The position numbers were made by a program, and so were the translations under genes. Positions 1-9,580 of a stretch of DNA of 64,000 nucleotides are shown here, one piece after another. The stretch is taken from contig NZ_CP009533.1 of the NCBI RefSeq assembly GCF_000761155.1, forward strand, positions 4,016,001 through 4,080,000. Direction: 5' to 3'. The DNA comes from Pseudomonas rhizosphaerae. Lineage in GTDB: Bacteria > Pseudomonadota > Gammaproteobacteria > Pseudomonadales > Pseudomonadaceae. How positions within the stretch are numbered: position 1 is the stretch's first letter; every line of letters begins with the position of its first letter. The notes below the pieces were generated by a model. It was not told the origin of the DNA. It ran no database searches and saw nothing but the letters and a program-made list of their open reading frames with translations.

Positions 1-237
1 CTCGTCGTTCACCAGCATGATGGGCTGCAGCACCACCTGCACGGCGATGGGCATGGTGGGATCGTGCAAGTCGCTTTTGTTCAGGCCATTGTGCACCACC
101 AACGCAGGGACTTGCGGGGCGGGCAGGGTGGGCGTTCCGGGATGATAGGGCATGGCGCTGAAGGCGCTGATGCCTGGCGATCGACTTTGGCTGATCTGCA
201 GTTGGAGCAGGCGTAGGGTGCTGTTGAGGGTAGTCAT
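1..237 (-). CDS. Ig-like-module surface protein, N-terminal part (runs off left edge)
   Basis: Only the first 79 codons are present; the gene leaves the window at base 1. The start ATG (complement of 235-237) has the purine run AAGAG about 8 bases upstream. Residues 36-55 read PTLPAPQVPALVVHNGLNKS, nearly the same as a segment of the protein at 9581-12385 (PTLPAPHVPAILVHGGLNKS). Both then continue with SDLHDP and AVQVVLQ, so the two are paralogues. The pseudogene at 8469 is a third member, whose start region (corrected for one lost base) matches this one closely. No signal peptide is visible. The function is unknown; by analogy with the paralogue, the missing part probably carries repeated beta-sandwich modules. 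Confidence 0.8.
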   Translation of the reverse strand, partial: MTTLNSTLRLLQLQISQSRSPGISAFSAMPYHPGTPTLPAPQVPALVVHNGLNKSDLHDPTMPIAVQVVLQPIMLVNDE

Positions 238-325
238 GGCAGGGCTCTTGTGAGGGTCAAGTCGAGAGCGACTGGTATGACGTTAGAAGCAGAATGGATA
301 ATTAACCGGTCGAAAATACAGGCGT
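238..325 (-). promoter_or_regulatory. Conserved upstream element of the Ig-like family (copy A)
   Basis: Read on the minus strand, this stretch matches 8381-8468, upstream of the pseudogene, over its whole length. Shared blocks are TTTTCGACCGGT, CAGTCGCTCTCGAC and CAAGAGCCCTGCC directly before the ATG. A shorter match (TTTTCGACTGGT) lies before the gene at 9581. Conservation outside coding sequence suggests a shared promoter, operator or untranslated leader, or a recent duplication. Which of these applies cannot be told from sequence alone. Confidence 0.55.
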
Positions 326-677
326 TTAATTATTGGATTGATAAGGTATTATTACTGGGGCGCCTGCTTTTGAAAGCTGGCTTTCATACGTTCTAGTCAG
401 GTACGCGTTTATTCATCTACATGCCTTGCTAGTGGCTAATAGCTAATGGTGCTGACGGAGATGTATTCGATGGTAACGTGCTGAGGGGTGTTGGCGCTTG
501 CAATGGCGCGTATTGAAATAGCCGCGTTGATGACGCCCGGAAATGTCCTGATTCCAGGGTTTTATAAGAGGTGGGTAGGTTATTAGGTCTGCAATGAATA
601 GCACCGGACAAGTGTCAACTCAACGCTGAAACTCGCCGATGCCAGGGTTCGTTGGCGAATGCTGCAGGGCAGCGGAA
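326..677. other. Intergenic A+T-rich stretch, no gene seen
   Basis: This lies upstream of the partial gene at 1-237 and downstream of the gene ending at 726. It is A+T-rich around 300-420 (for example ggtattattactgggg). I see no open frame with a credible start and family match. The short open frame around 429-611 on the minus strand has no ribosome binding site and no recognisable sequence. Confidence 0.5.
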
Positions 678-716
678 ATAGCCGGATGATTTCCTGTAAA
701 GAAGTCATCCGGCTAT
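678..716 (-). terminator. Stem-loop after the 726-2798 gene
   Basis: A perfect 12-bp inverted repeat (ATAGCCGGATGA at 678-689, TCATCCGGCTAT at 705-716) with a 15-base loop sits 9 bases beyond the stop codon of the minus-strand gene. The T-tract on the minus strand is weak (TATTTCC), so this is a probable but not canonical intrinsic terminator. Confidence 0.6.
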
Positions 717-725
717 GAGTTACCG

Positions 726-2798
726 TCAGGCAGGTTTCACTGATGCATTGGAGACTTGGCTATTGGTATCAAAACTGCACTCGCTGCCTACCATGGTGAC
801 CTGAGTGATGCTTGGAGGATTGGTCGCACCCGTGCCAGAGGCATTGGTGATCTCATGATGGACCTCCAAATGGTTGTATCTTCCAGGGTACAACGTAGGT
901 ACGAACGCCGAAGCCAGGATACGGAAATCGATATATTTCTGGGCAAACTCTTCAGGGTTCACCGTATCGGTGGCGGTAAACTCAGTGCCTGGCAACGCGG
1001 CTCCGGGGGCGGTTGGCCTTCCGCCAATGCCTTGTCCGTTGAGCACGATCCTGTCGTTCACAGCGGCATTTGCATACGTGAGCGGGATTCGGAAGATCGC
1101 TCCGTTGGTCGTGTTGCATCTGTCCAGGAATCCAGACGCGTTGCGGTTTAAAAACTCACCCACAGGAAGCGGTCCGCCGCCGCCTGGAGTCGAACCAGGT
1201 GAAGTGACTTGCACGATCTGCACAGCGGAGTAGCTGGTGTTGGTTACCGGAGGATACGGCGACGACGCCGGAATGGTTCGCTCTACAACATACTTGAGCT
1301 GAATCGCACCAGCTCCGGCCGAACCAATCTGCGAAGCGAGCAGAGTAAAGGGGTCCAGCGTGCTATTGGAGACTTCGGTGGCCGTGACCGCGCGAGCAGC
1401 GGGTGGTACATCCGTCCCTGCGTACGACACTGTAATCAGGTCGCCCGCCAGGAGATCCCCAGCAGTGGGCCAAGGGATGGTGATGGTCGCATTTTGAGCG
1501 TACTGCGCTGCGGTGATGACGTTCGCAGTGGCACCGCTACCTGTACTCAGCAGGCTAGGCAGCGCAAGGTTTTCGTTCTCGGGCGTGTCTGGGTCTGGAT
1601 CTGGGCCCGCCGGTGTGGCGATATTGACCAGCACATTGAGCAGGAGTGGAGAGGTCGCGACCAAGGCTTGGCTGCGGATGACTTGATAACTCGCCTGCGT
1701 GGTGTAGCGCAAAGCGTTATTGCCATTTGGATCGCCAGCGAGCACAGCAGCGTAGGGCACGCGGATCTTGGCCAACGGGGTATCGCCTACATTAGTGACT
1801 TTCCCAGCACCTACCATTCTATTGCCCCACAACAACACAAACTCATCGTCCACGGCAACGTTTTGGTAAGGAGGAATCTCGACATCCAGGATGCGCCCGT
1901 CTGCTTCGTCGATCACACCGTCGTCGGCAAACAGCGGAATTTCAGGTGGAGCCAGATTGATGGGCGTGTTGTGCAGTACGAACCGCACTGCCGTTTCCTG
2001 CGATATCACCGATTTATTGCCGGCGAGGTCTGTCACACGGTAGCCCAAGGTATGCGTACCATCGCCTGCTGCATCCATATCAGCAAAGGCGAACCTCAAT
2101 ACAACTGGGTTGGGTAGCGTATTGCCGGGTGGTAGCCGGGTCGTCGTGCCCAAGTAATCAGGCGGTCTGCCGTTGGTGGTAATGAAGGGCTCGATAAGGT
2201 CGCCCTGCCATTCTCCACTGTAAGAGGGTACCTCAGTGATCAAGTCCTGCGTGGCGGGGTCCAGATCTTGCAAAGTGATCACGTACTGACCGCCCGGCCC
2301 CGGTGTCAGACCGGGAAAAAGCAACTTACCTAGAGTCGGCCTGCCTGGCGGCGTCGTATCAACATAGGCGGGTTGACTATCGCCGAAGTCGTAAGCATCG
2401 GTATCGCCCCAATCGATGCGATAGCCAAGTCTATGGGCGACCGTGTCCCAGTCGTCGGCTGACGTCAACGGCAACTCCAGTATCAACGGAACCTTGTTGG
2501 TCTGGTCAGCTGCGGTGATTTCATAGCGACTGGAGGTGATCAGCGTACCGTCCCACTCCAATTCGAGCGCATCCGCAGGCTTTCCTAGGCCAGCGTCCGC
2601 AGGATAATAATCATCACTCCACGGTACTGCGACTTCAACCGTCGCGGCAAACGCATCAAACCTGAGGATGTTAGTGGGATACAAAGGTACTTCAGTAATT
2701 TTTTCGACGAAACTGGCTGGGGCGTACACTCTGGGCGCTCGCGGCGCCGACACGCGCGCCAACTTTTGAGTTTTGGAAAGTTGCTTGAGAACGGTCAT
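726..2798 (-). CDS. Large Ig-like-module protein of unknown function
   Basis: This encodes 690 residues from the ATG at 2798, chosen because AGAAGGAGAAGTGGC precedes it with ideal spacing; an in-frame start 18 codons upstream lacks this. No signal peptide or membrane segment is visible. The protein is made of beta-rich modules with recurring patterns such as AVPWSDDYYPADAG, VEIPPYQNVAVDDEFVLLWG and ITIPWPTAGDLLAGDLITVS. These resemble the modules VTIPRYDNLCKGDIVTLYWAG and VIVPAYDFMDIGDEITVHWEG of the protein at 9581-12385. There are proline/aspartate-rich connectors (PAGPDPDPDTPENE) and a glycine-rich one (PGGGGPL). It is transcribed away from the autotransporter genes. I infer a secreted or surface-associated multi-domain protein; no enzymatic motif is seen. 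Confidence 0.7.
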   Translation of the reverse strand: MTVLKQLSKTQKLARVSAPRAPRVYAPASFVEKITEVPLYPTNILRFDAFAATVEVAVPWSDDYYPADAGLGKPADALELEWDGTLITSSRYEITAADQTNKVPLILELPLTSADDWDTVAHRLGYRIDWGDTDAYDFGDSQPAYVDTTPPGRPTLGKLLFPGLTPGPGGQYVITLQDLDPATQDLITEVPSYSGEWQGDLIEPFITTNGRPPDYLGTTTRLPPGNTLPNPVVLRFAFADMDAAGDGTHTLGYRVTDLAGNKSVISQETAVRFVLHNTPINLAPPEIPLFADDGVIDEADGRILDVEIPPYQNVAVDDEFVLLWGNRMVGAGKVTNVGDTPLAKIRVPYAAVLAGDPNGNNALRYTTQASYQVIRSQALVATSPLLLNVLVNIATPAGPDPDPDTPENENLALPSLLSTGSGATANVITAAQYAQNATITIPWPTAGDLLAGDLITVSYAGTDVPPAARAVTATEVSNSTLDPFTLLASQIGSAGAGAIQLKYVVERTIPASSPYPPVTNTSYSAVQIVQVTSPGSTPGGGGPLPVGEFLNRNASGFLDRCNTTNGAIFRIPLTYANAAVNDRIVLNGQGIGGRPTAPGAALPGTEFTATDTVNPEEFAQKYIDFRILASAFVPTLYPGRYNHLEVHHEITNASGTGATNPPSITQVTMVGSECSFDTNSQVSNASVKPA

Positions 2799-3102
2799 GC
2801 CACTTCTCCTTCTAACATGGGATGCAGGTGCGCGACGTAGAGCTGTCGGCACAGGAATACTACATAACGGAATGAGTGTGCGGTGCGGCCAGCTTCAATA
2901 ACAAGCCTGCAATGAGCCCGCACTTTCAAACTAGCAGGCCTATTGGAAACAGCAACTCTCAATCGTAAATCCCGACCAAAGGAAATCAGTGAAAATAACG
3001 TTTCAGATAGGTATTTAATAAATAAAAACTTACAGCAATTCACAACTATGATGATCAGGAAAGTTTTCAGTCACATCATCATTTGTCATAGGGAACTTGA
3101 CC
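2799..3102. promoter_or_regulatory. Divergent intergenic region
   Basis: About 300 bases separate the minus-strand gene (start 2798) from the first autotransporter (start 3103). The part nearest the autotransporter is A+T-rich (ggtatttaataaataaaaac at 3009-3028), which suits a promoter. I cannot assign -35/-10 boxes with confidence. No coding sequence is supported here. Confidence 0.4.
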
Positions 3103-5826
3103 ATGACTTACGTACGCCGGCCTTTAACACCCTTGCCGATGGTCATGCTCGGACTCATGTTGTCCCCGCTGGTCAGCGCCGCGGTAGTGGTAGGTCCCGC
3201 CACTGCTACCGTGAACCCTGGTGACACCGCCGAGCCGTGGCAGATTTCCCAGGGCGGGACGCTGACGGTCAACCCTGCGGGGCAAACGTTGCAGATCTAT
3301 GCAAGCGATTCCATTGTGAATCTAAACGATGCCTCGGTCACTTCGGTGTCAGATCGAGCATTGGAACTCAGTGGTTCGAGCGCGACGGCGACCGTGAGTG
3401 GCAGCACACTGGTGACGGTTGGGGGAACCACCGTGACCGTGGGCCGGGGATCCTTCGCTTCGTTCAGCGATAGCCAGGTGAGCGGAGTGGGCCGCGGGCT
3501 CAACGTTCTGAACGAAGGGCAACTGAGCGTGCGCAATACCCTGGTAAACGTAACGGGGGATGGCAGTACCACGCCTTTGGGCGGGGGAGCTGGGCTGGTG
3601 ATGCTGTCGGGCGAAACCATGCTAAGCGAGGGGAGCATCATCGTCGGTGCCAACAATGGTGCGGCCTTCAGCAACGACTTGCCCAGCCTCGGAGAATCGG
3701 CCTTGCGCTCTACATTGATGGTCGACGCTTCCACTGTACAGGGCGTAGCGGGCAGCGGTCTGGTGGTTTTTCCCCTGCGCAACGCATCGCCCCTGGCCGA
3801 TGTCACTTTGCGCAACGGCTCCCTGCTGACCGGTGGCAATGGTGTGGCTGTGGACCTGTTCGCAGGCTCTGCCGCGTTGCTCAGCGTCGATGCCAGCGAT
3901 ATTCGGGGCGCATTGAACACCGGAATTGACTCGGAGCTGAACATCGACCTGGCCAATGGCAGCACGCTCAACGGTGCCGGTAACGTCAACAATCAAGCCT
4001 TCATGGCGTTGAATGTGGATGCCAGCGTGATGACTGGGGACATCAATGTGCGTGACGGCGGCGATGCTGTGGTCGCCTTTCGCAATGGTGCGCGGCTGAC
4101 TGGGTCCGTTCAGGCGACCACCCCTGTGGGCACCAGCGTGTTGTTGGATAACAGCCAGATGGATGGCAACTTGACTGCCACCGGCATGGACACTGACCTC
4201 ACGCTGCAGAACGCTGCCGTACTGACCGGCTTCGTGCAGGGGGCCAACCAGATGAGCCTTAGCTCGGGCTCGGTGTGGAACATGACCCAGGATTCGCGTG
4301 TCGGGGCGCTGACCGTAGCCTCTAGCCGGGTGAACCTCAATGGTGCCGCTGGTGCATTCCGCACCTTGACCATGGACAGCCTGACAGGCGCCGGGACCTT
4401 CGCCCTGAACACCGACATTGCCAACCTGCAGGGCGATAGACTGGTGGTAACCGGGGCCGCCGCGGGCAACCACACCCTCGAAGTCGCCAGCACCGGCATG
4501 GAGCCAAAAGTCGGCGACTCGGGGCTGACAGTGGTGAACACCGGGGGCGGCTCTGCAGCGTTTGCACTGGCCGGTGGCCAAGTCGATGCGGGCACTTATG
4601 TGTATGACCTGGCCAAACAGAGCAACGACTGGGTGTTGGTGCAGCGTGAACCTGGCACCGTGGACCCTGGTACGCCTGTCGATCCGGGTACGCCAGTTGA
4701 TCCAGGCATACCGATAGATCCTGGCACACCGGTTGATCCAGGCACGCCGGTTGATCCAGGCACACCGGTGGATCCTGGTACGCCGGTTGACCCAGGCACA
4801 CCGGTGGATCCTGGTACGCCGGTTGACCCAGGCACACCGGTGGATCCTGGTACGCCAGTTGACCCAGGCACGCCGGTCGATCCCGGGAATCCTGGTGGCG
4901 GTGGTCCAGAGGTCACGCCCAGTGCCCGCGCGGTACTGGGGTTGTTCAGCGCCGCCCCTACCGTCTGGTACGGAGAAACCACCACCCTGCGCAGCCGCAT
5001 GGGCGAGCTGCGCTTGGGACGCGGTGCTAGCGGCCCTTGGGTACGTGCGTTCGGCGGGCAATACAACCTGTCAGCGGGCGCTGGTGTTGCCTACCGGCAA
5101 CAGCAGTCGGGTATCAGCTTCGGGATCGATGCACCGCTGCCAACTGCCGATGGTCGATGGATGATAGGCGTCATGGGCGGCTACAGCCGCGCTAATCTGG
5201 ACCTGAAAGCGGGCACCGATGGTCATGTCGACAGCTATTACGCTGGTCTTTACAGTACCTGGCTGAATGAGTCGGGCTATTACATCGACGCACTGATCAA
5301 AGCCAACCGCTTTCAGAATCGCTCCGATGTGCTGATGAGCGACGGGCGGCGGGCCGGCGGTGACTATGACAACTACGGCGTGGGCGGATCGGTCGAGGTG
5401 GGCAAACATATCAAGCTGCCGTCAAATTGGTTCGTCGAGCCTTTTGCCCAAGTGTCCGCCCTGTGGGTGCAAGGTGAAAAATACGGGCTCGACAACGGCA
5501 TGCAGGCGCGCAGCAACCATGCCAATTCGCTAATAGGCAAAATCGGCACTCACTTGGGTCGCAGGATCGAATTGCCCGATGGCGGGATATTGCAGCCCTA
5601 TCTGAAAGTGGCTGCAGCTCAGGAGTTTGCCAAGGCGAACAAGGTCAGGATCAATGACACCTACTCGTTCAACAATGATTTGTCGGGCGGAAGGGTCGAA
5701 GTCGGTGCAGGCGTTATCGCGCAACTTTCAGAGGCTATCCAACTGCATGGTGACGTTGACTACGGCAACGGCAGGAATATGGAACAGCCGTGGGGCGTGA
5801 GTCTTGGAGTACGTTATGCGTGGTGA
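3103..5826 (+). CDS. Autotransporter (type Va), pertactin-like passenger with DPGTPV linker
   Basis: This encodes 907 residues from ATG 3103, preceded by AGGGA 8 bases upstream; the in-frame TTG at 3097 is less likely. Residues 1-26 form a signal peptide ending LVSA, cleaved before AVVVGP. The passenger (about 27-515) is beta-helix-like, with many short Asn/Ser/Thr/Gly repeats, and ends in a pertactin-type junction ([19 protein letters not shown] ... [14 protein letters not shown]). Residues 521-597 are a hexapeptide repeat linker. The C-terminal barrel (about 645-907) starts [14 protein letters not shown] and ends LGVRYAW with a terminal aromatic residue, as outer-membrane autotransporters do. 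It is followed 154 bases on by a paralogue with a very similar barrel. The passenger is probably an adhesin or other surface factor; no protease triad was seen. Confidence 0.9.
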   Translation: MTYVRRPLTPLPMVMLGLMLSPLVSAAVVVGPATATVNPGDTAEPWQISQGGTLTVNPAGQTLQIYASDSIVNLNDASVTSVSDRALELSGSSATATVSGSTLVTVGGTTVTVGRGSFASFSDSQVSGVGRGLNVLNEGQLSVRNTLVNVTGDGSTTPLGGGAGLVMLSGETMLSEGSIIVGANNGAAFSNDLPSLGESALRSTLMVDASTVQGVAGSGLVVFPLRNASPLADVTLRNGSLLTGGNGVAVDLFAGSAALLSVDASDIRGALNTGIDSELNIDLANGSTLNGAGNVNNQAFMALNVDASVMTGDINVRDGGDAVVAFRNGARLTGSVQATTPVGTSVLLDNSQMDGNLTATGMDTDLTLQNAAVLTGFVQGANQMSLSSGSVWNMTQDSRVGALTVASSRVNLNGAAGAFRTLTMDSLTGAGTFALNTDIANLQGDRLVVTGAAAGNHTLEVASTGMEPKVGDSGLTVVNTGGGSAAFALAGGQVDAGTYVYDLAKQSNDWVLVQREPGTVDPGTPVDPGTPVDPGIPIDPGTPVDPGTPVDPGTPVDPGTPVDPGTPVDPGTPVDPGTPVDPGTPVDPGTPVDPGNPGGGGPEVTPSARAVLGLFSAAPTVWYGETTTLRSRMGELRLGRGASGPWVRAFGGQYNLSAGAGVAYRQQQSGISFGIDAPLPTADGRWMIGVMGGYSRANLDLKAGTDGHVDSYYAGLYSTWLNESGYYIDALIKANRFQNRSDVLMSDGRRAGGDYDNYGVGGSVEVGKHIKLPSNWFVEPFAQVSALWVQGEKYGLDNGMQARSNHANSLIGKIGTHLGRRIELPDGGILQPYLKVAAAQEFAKANKVRINDTYSFNNDLSGGRVEVGAGVIAQLSEAIQLHGDVDYGNGRNMEQPWGVSLGVRYAW
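4663..4893 (+). repeat. 18-bp tandem repeat encoding DPGTPV hexapeptides
   Basis: Twelve complete in-frame 18-bp units (4663-4878) plus a partial thirteenth encode DPGTPV, with one variant unit DPGIPI (4699-4716). From 4771 the units alternate GAT CCT GGT / GAC CCA GGC, giving a 36-bp higher-order period repeated three times. The repeat lies between passenger and barrel of the autotransporter. Its length could change by slippage without breaking the frame. Confidence 0.95.
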
Positions 5827-5874
5827 ATCCTGTGGCATCTCCTGACACCCATTTAAGGACAGCACTCACAGCAC

Positions 5875-5892
5875 TGTAGGACTTATCCTACA
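5875..5892 (+). terminator. Short stem-loop between the two autotransporter genes
   Basis: TGTAGGA (5875-5881) and TCCTACA (5886-5892) form a perfect 7-bp stem with loop CTTA, 48 bases after the first autotransporter stop. There is no T-tract, so it may be a processing or mRNA-stability hairpin, or a weak terminator, rather than a canonical intrinsic terminator. Confidence 0.4.
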
Positions 5893-5980
5893 CATTAACT
5901 GCGTATCCGCTTCTTACAATGCAGGCAAACCCAAAGGGCTTTGAATCCCTGAATTTTCCCGCCTTTTAGAGAAGCTTGAT

Positions 5981-8188
5981 ATGAACCGTAGTTTGTTGCG
6001 TGACAGCAGCCTGTTGCTGCTGTCGGTCGCACTGTTGATGCCCGATGTCGCACCTGCGGCCTGGCAAGAGCTTACTGGTCCGGATGCCATCGCCACCGTT
6101 CGCCCTGGCGATAGCGTCCACTCGTGGAGGCTCACCGCCGGGGCGACCTTGAACGCCGAGCCCGGTGCCACCCTGACGCAAATCGAGAGCTATAAATCCA
6201 CGGTCAACCTGAACGGCGCTTCGTTGGCTGGGCCAGACCACACCGTATATCTGGACAACTCCACTGCCACCATCCGAAACACCACCCTCAAAAGCGCTGA
6301 CTCCGCTCTGAACGTTGTCAAAAACAGCACGGCTTCTGTCCATGACAGTACCCTTGAAGGTGTGGGGCGGGGAGTCAATGTCGCTGCAGGCGCTCAGGCG
6401 CTGCTGGTCAACACTCGGGTTCATGGGGTCAGCGACGATGTCTCGGGTAGCATGGCCGGAGGGTCGGGCCTGGCGCTGGTCAATGGCTACGTTACCGTCA
6501 CGCAGAACAGCCACGTGGTCGGCGACCACCATGGTGCGGTCATCAGTGCCGATCGCTTCAATGGCGATGCCGGCCTGAACAACAGCCTGGTAGTGGACAA
6601 CGCTCATGTTCAAGGCATGACTGGCAGCGCCATCATGGTGTCCACCTTTACCGCCCATCGCCCAACCACAGCCACTATCAGTCTGCGTAACGGCGCTGTA
6701 CTGACGGGCGGCAATGGCATGATCCTCGAAGTCGACAAGGGCGCCACGGTACATTTCTCGGCATCCGACAGTCGCTTGACCGGCGATGTTGTCGTCGCTT
6801 CCGGTTCCAAGACCGACGTCGTACTGCGTGATAACAGCAGCCTGACCGGCGGGGTCAGCGGTGTGCGAGTTATGACCATGGATCATGCCATCTGGAGCAT
6901 GACGCAAAACTCAACCCTCCAGCAGTTGGACATGAACGAAGGGCGAATCAACCTGGGAGGCAGCAATGGCCATTTCAACCAGCTAAGGGTGGACAGTCTG
7001 CGCGGCAACGGTACGTTCGGCTTGGGCACAGACCTGGCCACCGGCCTGAGTGACAAGCTGATCGTCACAGGCACCGCCAGTGGCAAGCACCACTTGGCCA
7101 TACACAACACCGGCAAAGACGTCATTCAAGACCAATCCCCCGTTGCGGTCGTCCAGACCGGAGGCGGCGATGCACAGTTCGGCTTGATCGGCGGCCAAGT
7201 GGACCTGGGCACCTTCGTCTACGACCTGCAGAAACAAGGCAATGACTGGTTTCTGCTGCAACGTCCCGGCGAGGTCGTCACGCCGGGTACTCGATCGGTG
7301 CTCGGTTTGTTCAGCGCTGCACCTACCGTGTGGTATGGCGAATCCTCGACGCTGCGCTCGCGCATGGGCGAACTGCGCATGGGCAACGGCGAAAGTGGCG
7401 TGTGGAGCCGTACTTACGGCAACCGCTACAACCTGTCCGCCGGCGGCGGTGTTGGCTACCAGCAGCGCCAGCAAGGCCTGAGCGTGGGTGCCGATGGTGC
7501 GTTGCCCGTCAGCAACGGCAAGATGCTTTTAGGCGTGATGGGCGGCTATAGCCGTTCCGACCTTGATCTAGCCGGCGGTACCACGGGCAGCGTCGACAGC
7601 TACTACGTCGGCCTGTACGGCACTTGGCTGGCCGATGAGGGTTACTACGTCGATGCCTTGATGAAGCTCAACCGCTTCCAGAGCAAATCCGAGGTGCGCA
7701 TGAGCGACGGCCAGCGTTCCCGTGGCAATTACAACAACCAGGGTGCGGGCGTTTCCGTGGAAGCAGGCAAGCGCGTCGATCTGGACAATGGCGTGTTCGT
7801 GACCCCTTTCGCGCAGTTTTCGATGCTCCAGGTACAGGGTGAGCAGTACGAGCTGGACAACGGCATGCAGGCGCGCAGCAACAAGGCCGATTCACTGCTG
7901 GGCAAGGTCGGCACGCACATAGGTCAGACGCGGAAGATGGCCAACCATGGCCATTTCGACTACTACGGCAAAGTCGCCATCGCCCAGGAATTTGCCAACA
8001 ACAACACGGTGAAGGTCAATGGCAATCGTTTCACCAACGACTTGTCCGGCACCCGTGCAGAATTGGGCGTGGGTGCTGCGGTGCAGGTGTCGGATCGACT
8101 GCAATTGCATGCGGACTTCGACTATGTCAAAGGCCAGAACCTGGAACAGCCCTGGGGTATTAGCCTTGGCGCCCGTTATAGTTTCTAA
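5981..8188 (+). CDS. Autotransporter (type Va), paralogue without the repeat linker
   Basis: This encodes 735 residues from ATG 5981. Residues 1-26 are a signal peptide (cleavage after VAPA, before AWQE). The passenger begins with the same plan as the upstream protein (ATVRPGDSVHSWRLTAGATL against [20 protein letters not shown]) and carries Asn-rich beta-helix repeats. It also ends with the same junction (VQTGGGDAQFGLIGGQVD, YDLQKQGNDWFLLQR). The DPGTPV linker is absent: passenger and barrel are joined by [20 protein letters not shown]. The barrel (about 472-735) contains [20 protein letters not shown], almost identical to the upstream gene, and ends SLGARYSF. Tandem duplication followed by passenger divergence is the simplest explanation. 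It is probably cotranscribed with, or independently transcribed after, 3103-5826. Confidence 0.9.
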   Translation: MNRSLLRDSSLLLLSVALLMPDVAPAAWQELTGPDAIATVRPGDSVHSWRLTAGATLNAEPGATLTQIESYKSTVNLNGASLAGPDHTVYLDNSTATIRNTTLKSADSALNVVKNSTASVHDSTLEGVGRGVNVAAGAQALLVNTRVHGVSDDVSGSMAGGSGLALVNGYVTVTQNSHVVGDHHGAVISADRFNGDAGLNNSLVVDNAHVQGMTGSAIMVSTFTAHRPTTATISLRNGAVLTGGNGMILEVDKGATVHFSASDSRLTGDVVVASGSKTDVVLRDNSSLTGGVSGVRVMTMDHAIWSMTQNSTLQQLDMNEGRINLGGSNGHFNQLRVDSLRGNGTFGLGTDLATGLSDKLIVTGTASGKHHLAIHNTGKDVIQDQSPVAVVQTGGGDAQFGLIGGQVDLGTFVYDLQKQGNDWFLLQRPGEVVTPGTRSVLGLFSAAPTVWYGESSTLRSRMGELRMGNGESGVWSRTYGNRYNLSAGGGVGYQQRQQGLSVGADGALPVSNGKMLLGVMGGYSRSDLDLAGGTTGSVDSYYVGLYGTWLADEGYYVDALMKLNRFQSKSEVRMSDGQRSRGNYNNQGAGVSVEAGKRVDLDNGVFVTPFAQFSMLQVQGEQYELDNGMQARSNKADSLLGKVGTHIGQTRKMANHGHFDYYGKVAIAQEFANNNTVKVNGNRFTNDLSGTRAELGVGAAVQVSDRLQLHADFDYVKGQNLEQPWGISLGARYSF

Positions 8189-8380
8189 GGATGACCTGAA
8201 CAGAGTGTAGAGTCGACCGGGCAGGGGTGAGTGGTCATTGCTACTTACCCCCAAGCCGGAGGCCAGGCAAAAATACAATTGACGCCCGATGTGTATAAGA
8301 ATTGATATAAGGCTTGCACTCAAAAAATATTATTCATTATTTAGCTGTCGTCAATACTACATCTTTGGCTGCTCCAATAA

Positions 8381-8468
8381 GCGCCTGAGTTTTCGACCGG
8401 TCGATTCCCCATTCATCCTTTACGGTCATAACAGTCGCTCTCGACCTGAACCTAACAAGAGCCCTGCC
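8381..8468 (+). promoter_or_regulatory. Conserved upstream element of the Ig-like family (copy B)
   Basis: This matches copy A (238-325, minus strand) across about 88 bases up to the start codon. It includes TTTTCGACCGGT, CAGTCGCTCTCGACCTGA and CAAGAGCCCTGCC. Here it precedes a broken gene, so the element has outlasted the reading frame. Confidence 0.55.
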
Positions 8469-9084
8469 ATGGCCACTCTTACAATACCCTGCGCCTGTTG
8501 CTGCTGCAGATCAGCCAAAGTCAGCCCGCCACGCCCACATCGTTCGGCGCTGCGGCCTACCACCGCCTTGGCCGCCGAGGCCCTGCGCCAGGAGCACCTG
8601 GACAGTGGCGTGCTCACCTTATATCCGGTGCCATCCGTCTTTCCCCAGGAGGGCTGGATCACTCTGCATTATCACCACAGCGTTCCGCTTTCCAGCACGT
8701 TTAACGTTTCCGAAAGCGTCGGCCCCTTTCTGGTCAAGCAAACCGTACCGGGCCATCCCGATCCGGCCCCGTTCACTGCCTACGCCAACGAACGACTGAC
8801 GGCCATCACCGGTATTCCAGACCCCCGTGTCGCCTGGTCAGGCAGTGACGGTGACCCTCCCGCGTTACGTGAACAGTCGCGAACACGACAAGATGATTCT
8901 GTATTGGGCCGATAAGAAAATTGTCTGAATCATCATCGCCGACGAAGCTTCGAATCCCGATATACCACTGGCTGTCATCGTACAGGCCAGCATCATTGAC
9001 AGCACTCCGGGCGTTGGCTTGATCGTACGCTACGACACTTACAATACGGTGATGAACTGGTCGTTGTACAGCGAGGCAAGGAGC
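8469..9084 (+). pseudogene. Broken Ig-like-module gene (paralogue of 9581-12385)
   Basis: The start ATG at 8469 is intact. After CTT (8478-8480) one base is missing compared with the homologous start, so the family reading LRLLLLQISQSQ continues in another frame. An internal deletion near 8560 joins this to a segment homologous to residues after YMNDRAIAAY of the 9581 protein. Matches include GWITLHYHHSVPLSSTF against EVILHYHHLVPPSSAF, and VGPFLVKQTVPG against VGPFPVKQTVPG. Another shift near 8840 leads to LPRYVNSREHDKMILYWAD, then TGA at 8926-8928, then ADEASNPDIPLAV and MNWSLYSE. At about 9081 the similarity stops where transposase-like sequence begins. At least two frameshifts, one deletion, one stop and a 3' truncation make this a clear relic. 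Confidence 0.88.
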
Positions 9085-9320
9085 TATTCGCTGAGATCAA
9101 GCAGCGAGTCAGCGAGTTGCCGAGCTATGGCTAAGGTCGTGTTTAAGGTTTGTTGCGTCGCAAACGCGAAATCCAGTTGCTGCTACTGATCAGCGTTAAA
9201 CGGGTCTATCACGTTATGCGCGATCACAACTTGCTGTTGGAGAAATGAATCAAGCAGCCGAGCATCACAACCAGCAGCACCCACGCCGCGCTTTGAAAAA
9301 TCGGTCGCCGAGAGAGTTTA
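9081..9320 (+). mobile_element. Decayed IS3-family transposase (OrfB) fragment
   Basis: One plus-strand frame reads LFAEIKQRVSELPSYG, stop, GRV, stop, GLLRRKREIQLLLLIS, VKRVYHVMRDHNLLLEK, stop, IKQPSITT. The phrases match the OrfB transposase of IS3-family (IS2-like) elements, in which SYGYRR..LLRR and VKRVYRVMRDHNLLLER are typical. Four in-frame stops and lost ends show it is inactive. It directly abuts the broken Ig-like gene and may have caused its truncation. Confidence 0.75.
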
Positions 9321-9580
9321 GGTGCTTGGCGGCGGCATCAGTCTGATGGCGAGTTGGTGTCTGGTGTGGTAGGGGCAAGCCCACTCAAAACTTAGTTTCC
9401 GTAAAAGAAAAAACACATCAAGTCATTTTGAATAATAATATTCACTTGCTAGCGAGTAGAGAGATTACGCTCTTATAGCTTTAACTAAAAGACCAAATTT
9501 TCGACTGGTTTTTTCTCCGACCCATCCTACGCTGATGGCTACCACCATTTATTGCTCACGCCTGCAAAGAGGCAACTATC
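9321..9580 (+). promoter_or_regulatory. Upstream region of the 9581 gene with element copy C
   Basis: The stretch has no gene. It contains A+T-rich sequence (tttgaataataatattcact at 9427-9446) and, at about 9497-9509, TTTTCGACTGGT, the core shared with copies A and B. AGAGG at 9568-9572 lies just upstream of the ATG at 9581 and is the likely ribosome binding site. Confidence 0.4.

Noticed and set aside
429..611. 60-residue minus-strand open frame
   Set aside because: No ribosome binding site, no similarity, and composition unlike neighbouring coding sequence.
4663..4893. Possible CRISPR or non-coding satellite
   Set aside because: The 18-bp units are in frame inside an autotransporter gene and encode DPGTPV.
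8289..8915. A continuous 208-residue open frame on the plus strand starting with several Cys codons
   Set aside because: The Cys-rich start is an out-of-frame reading of the family N-terminus; the frame is a product of the deletions in the pseudogene.
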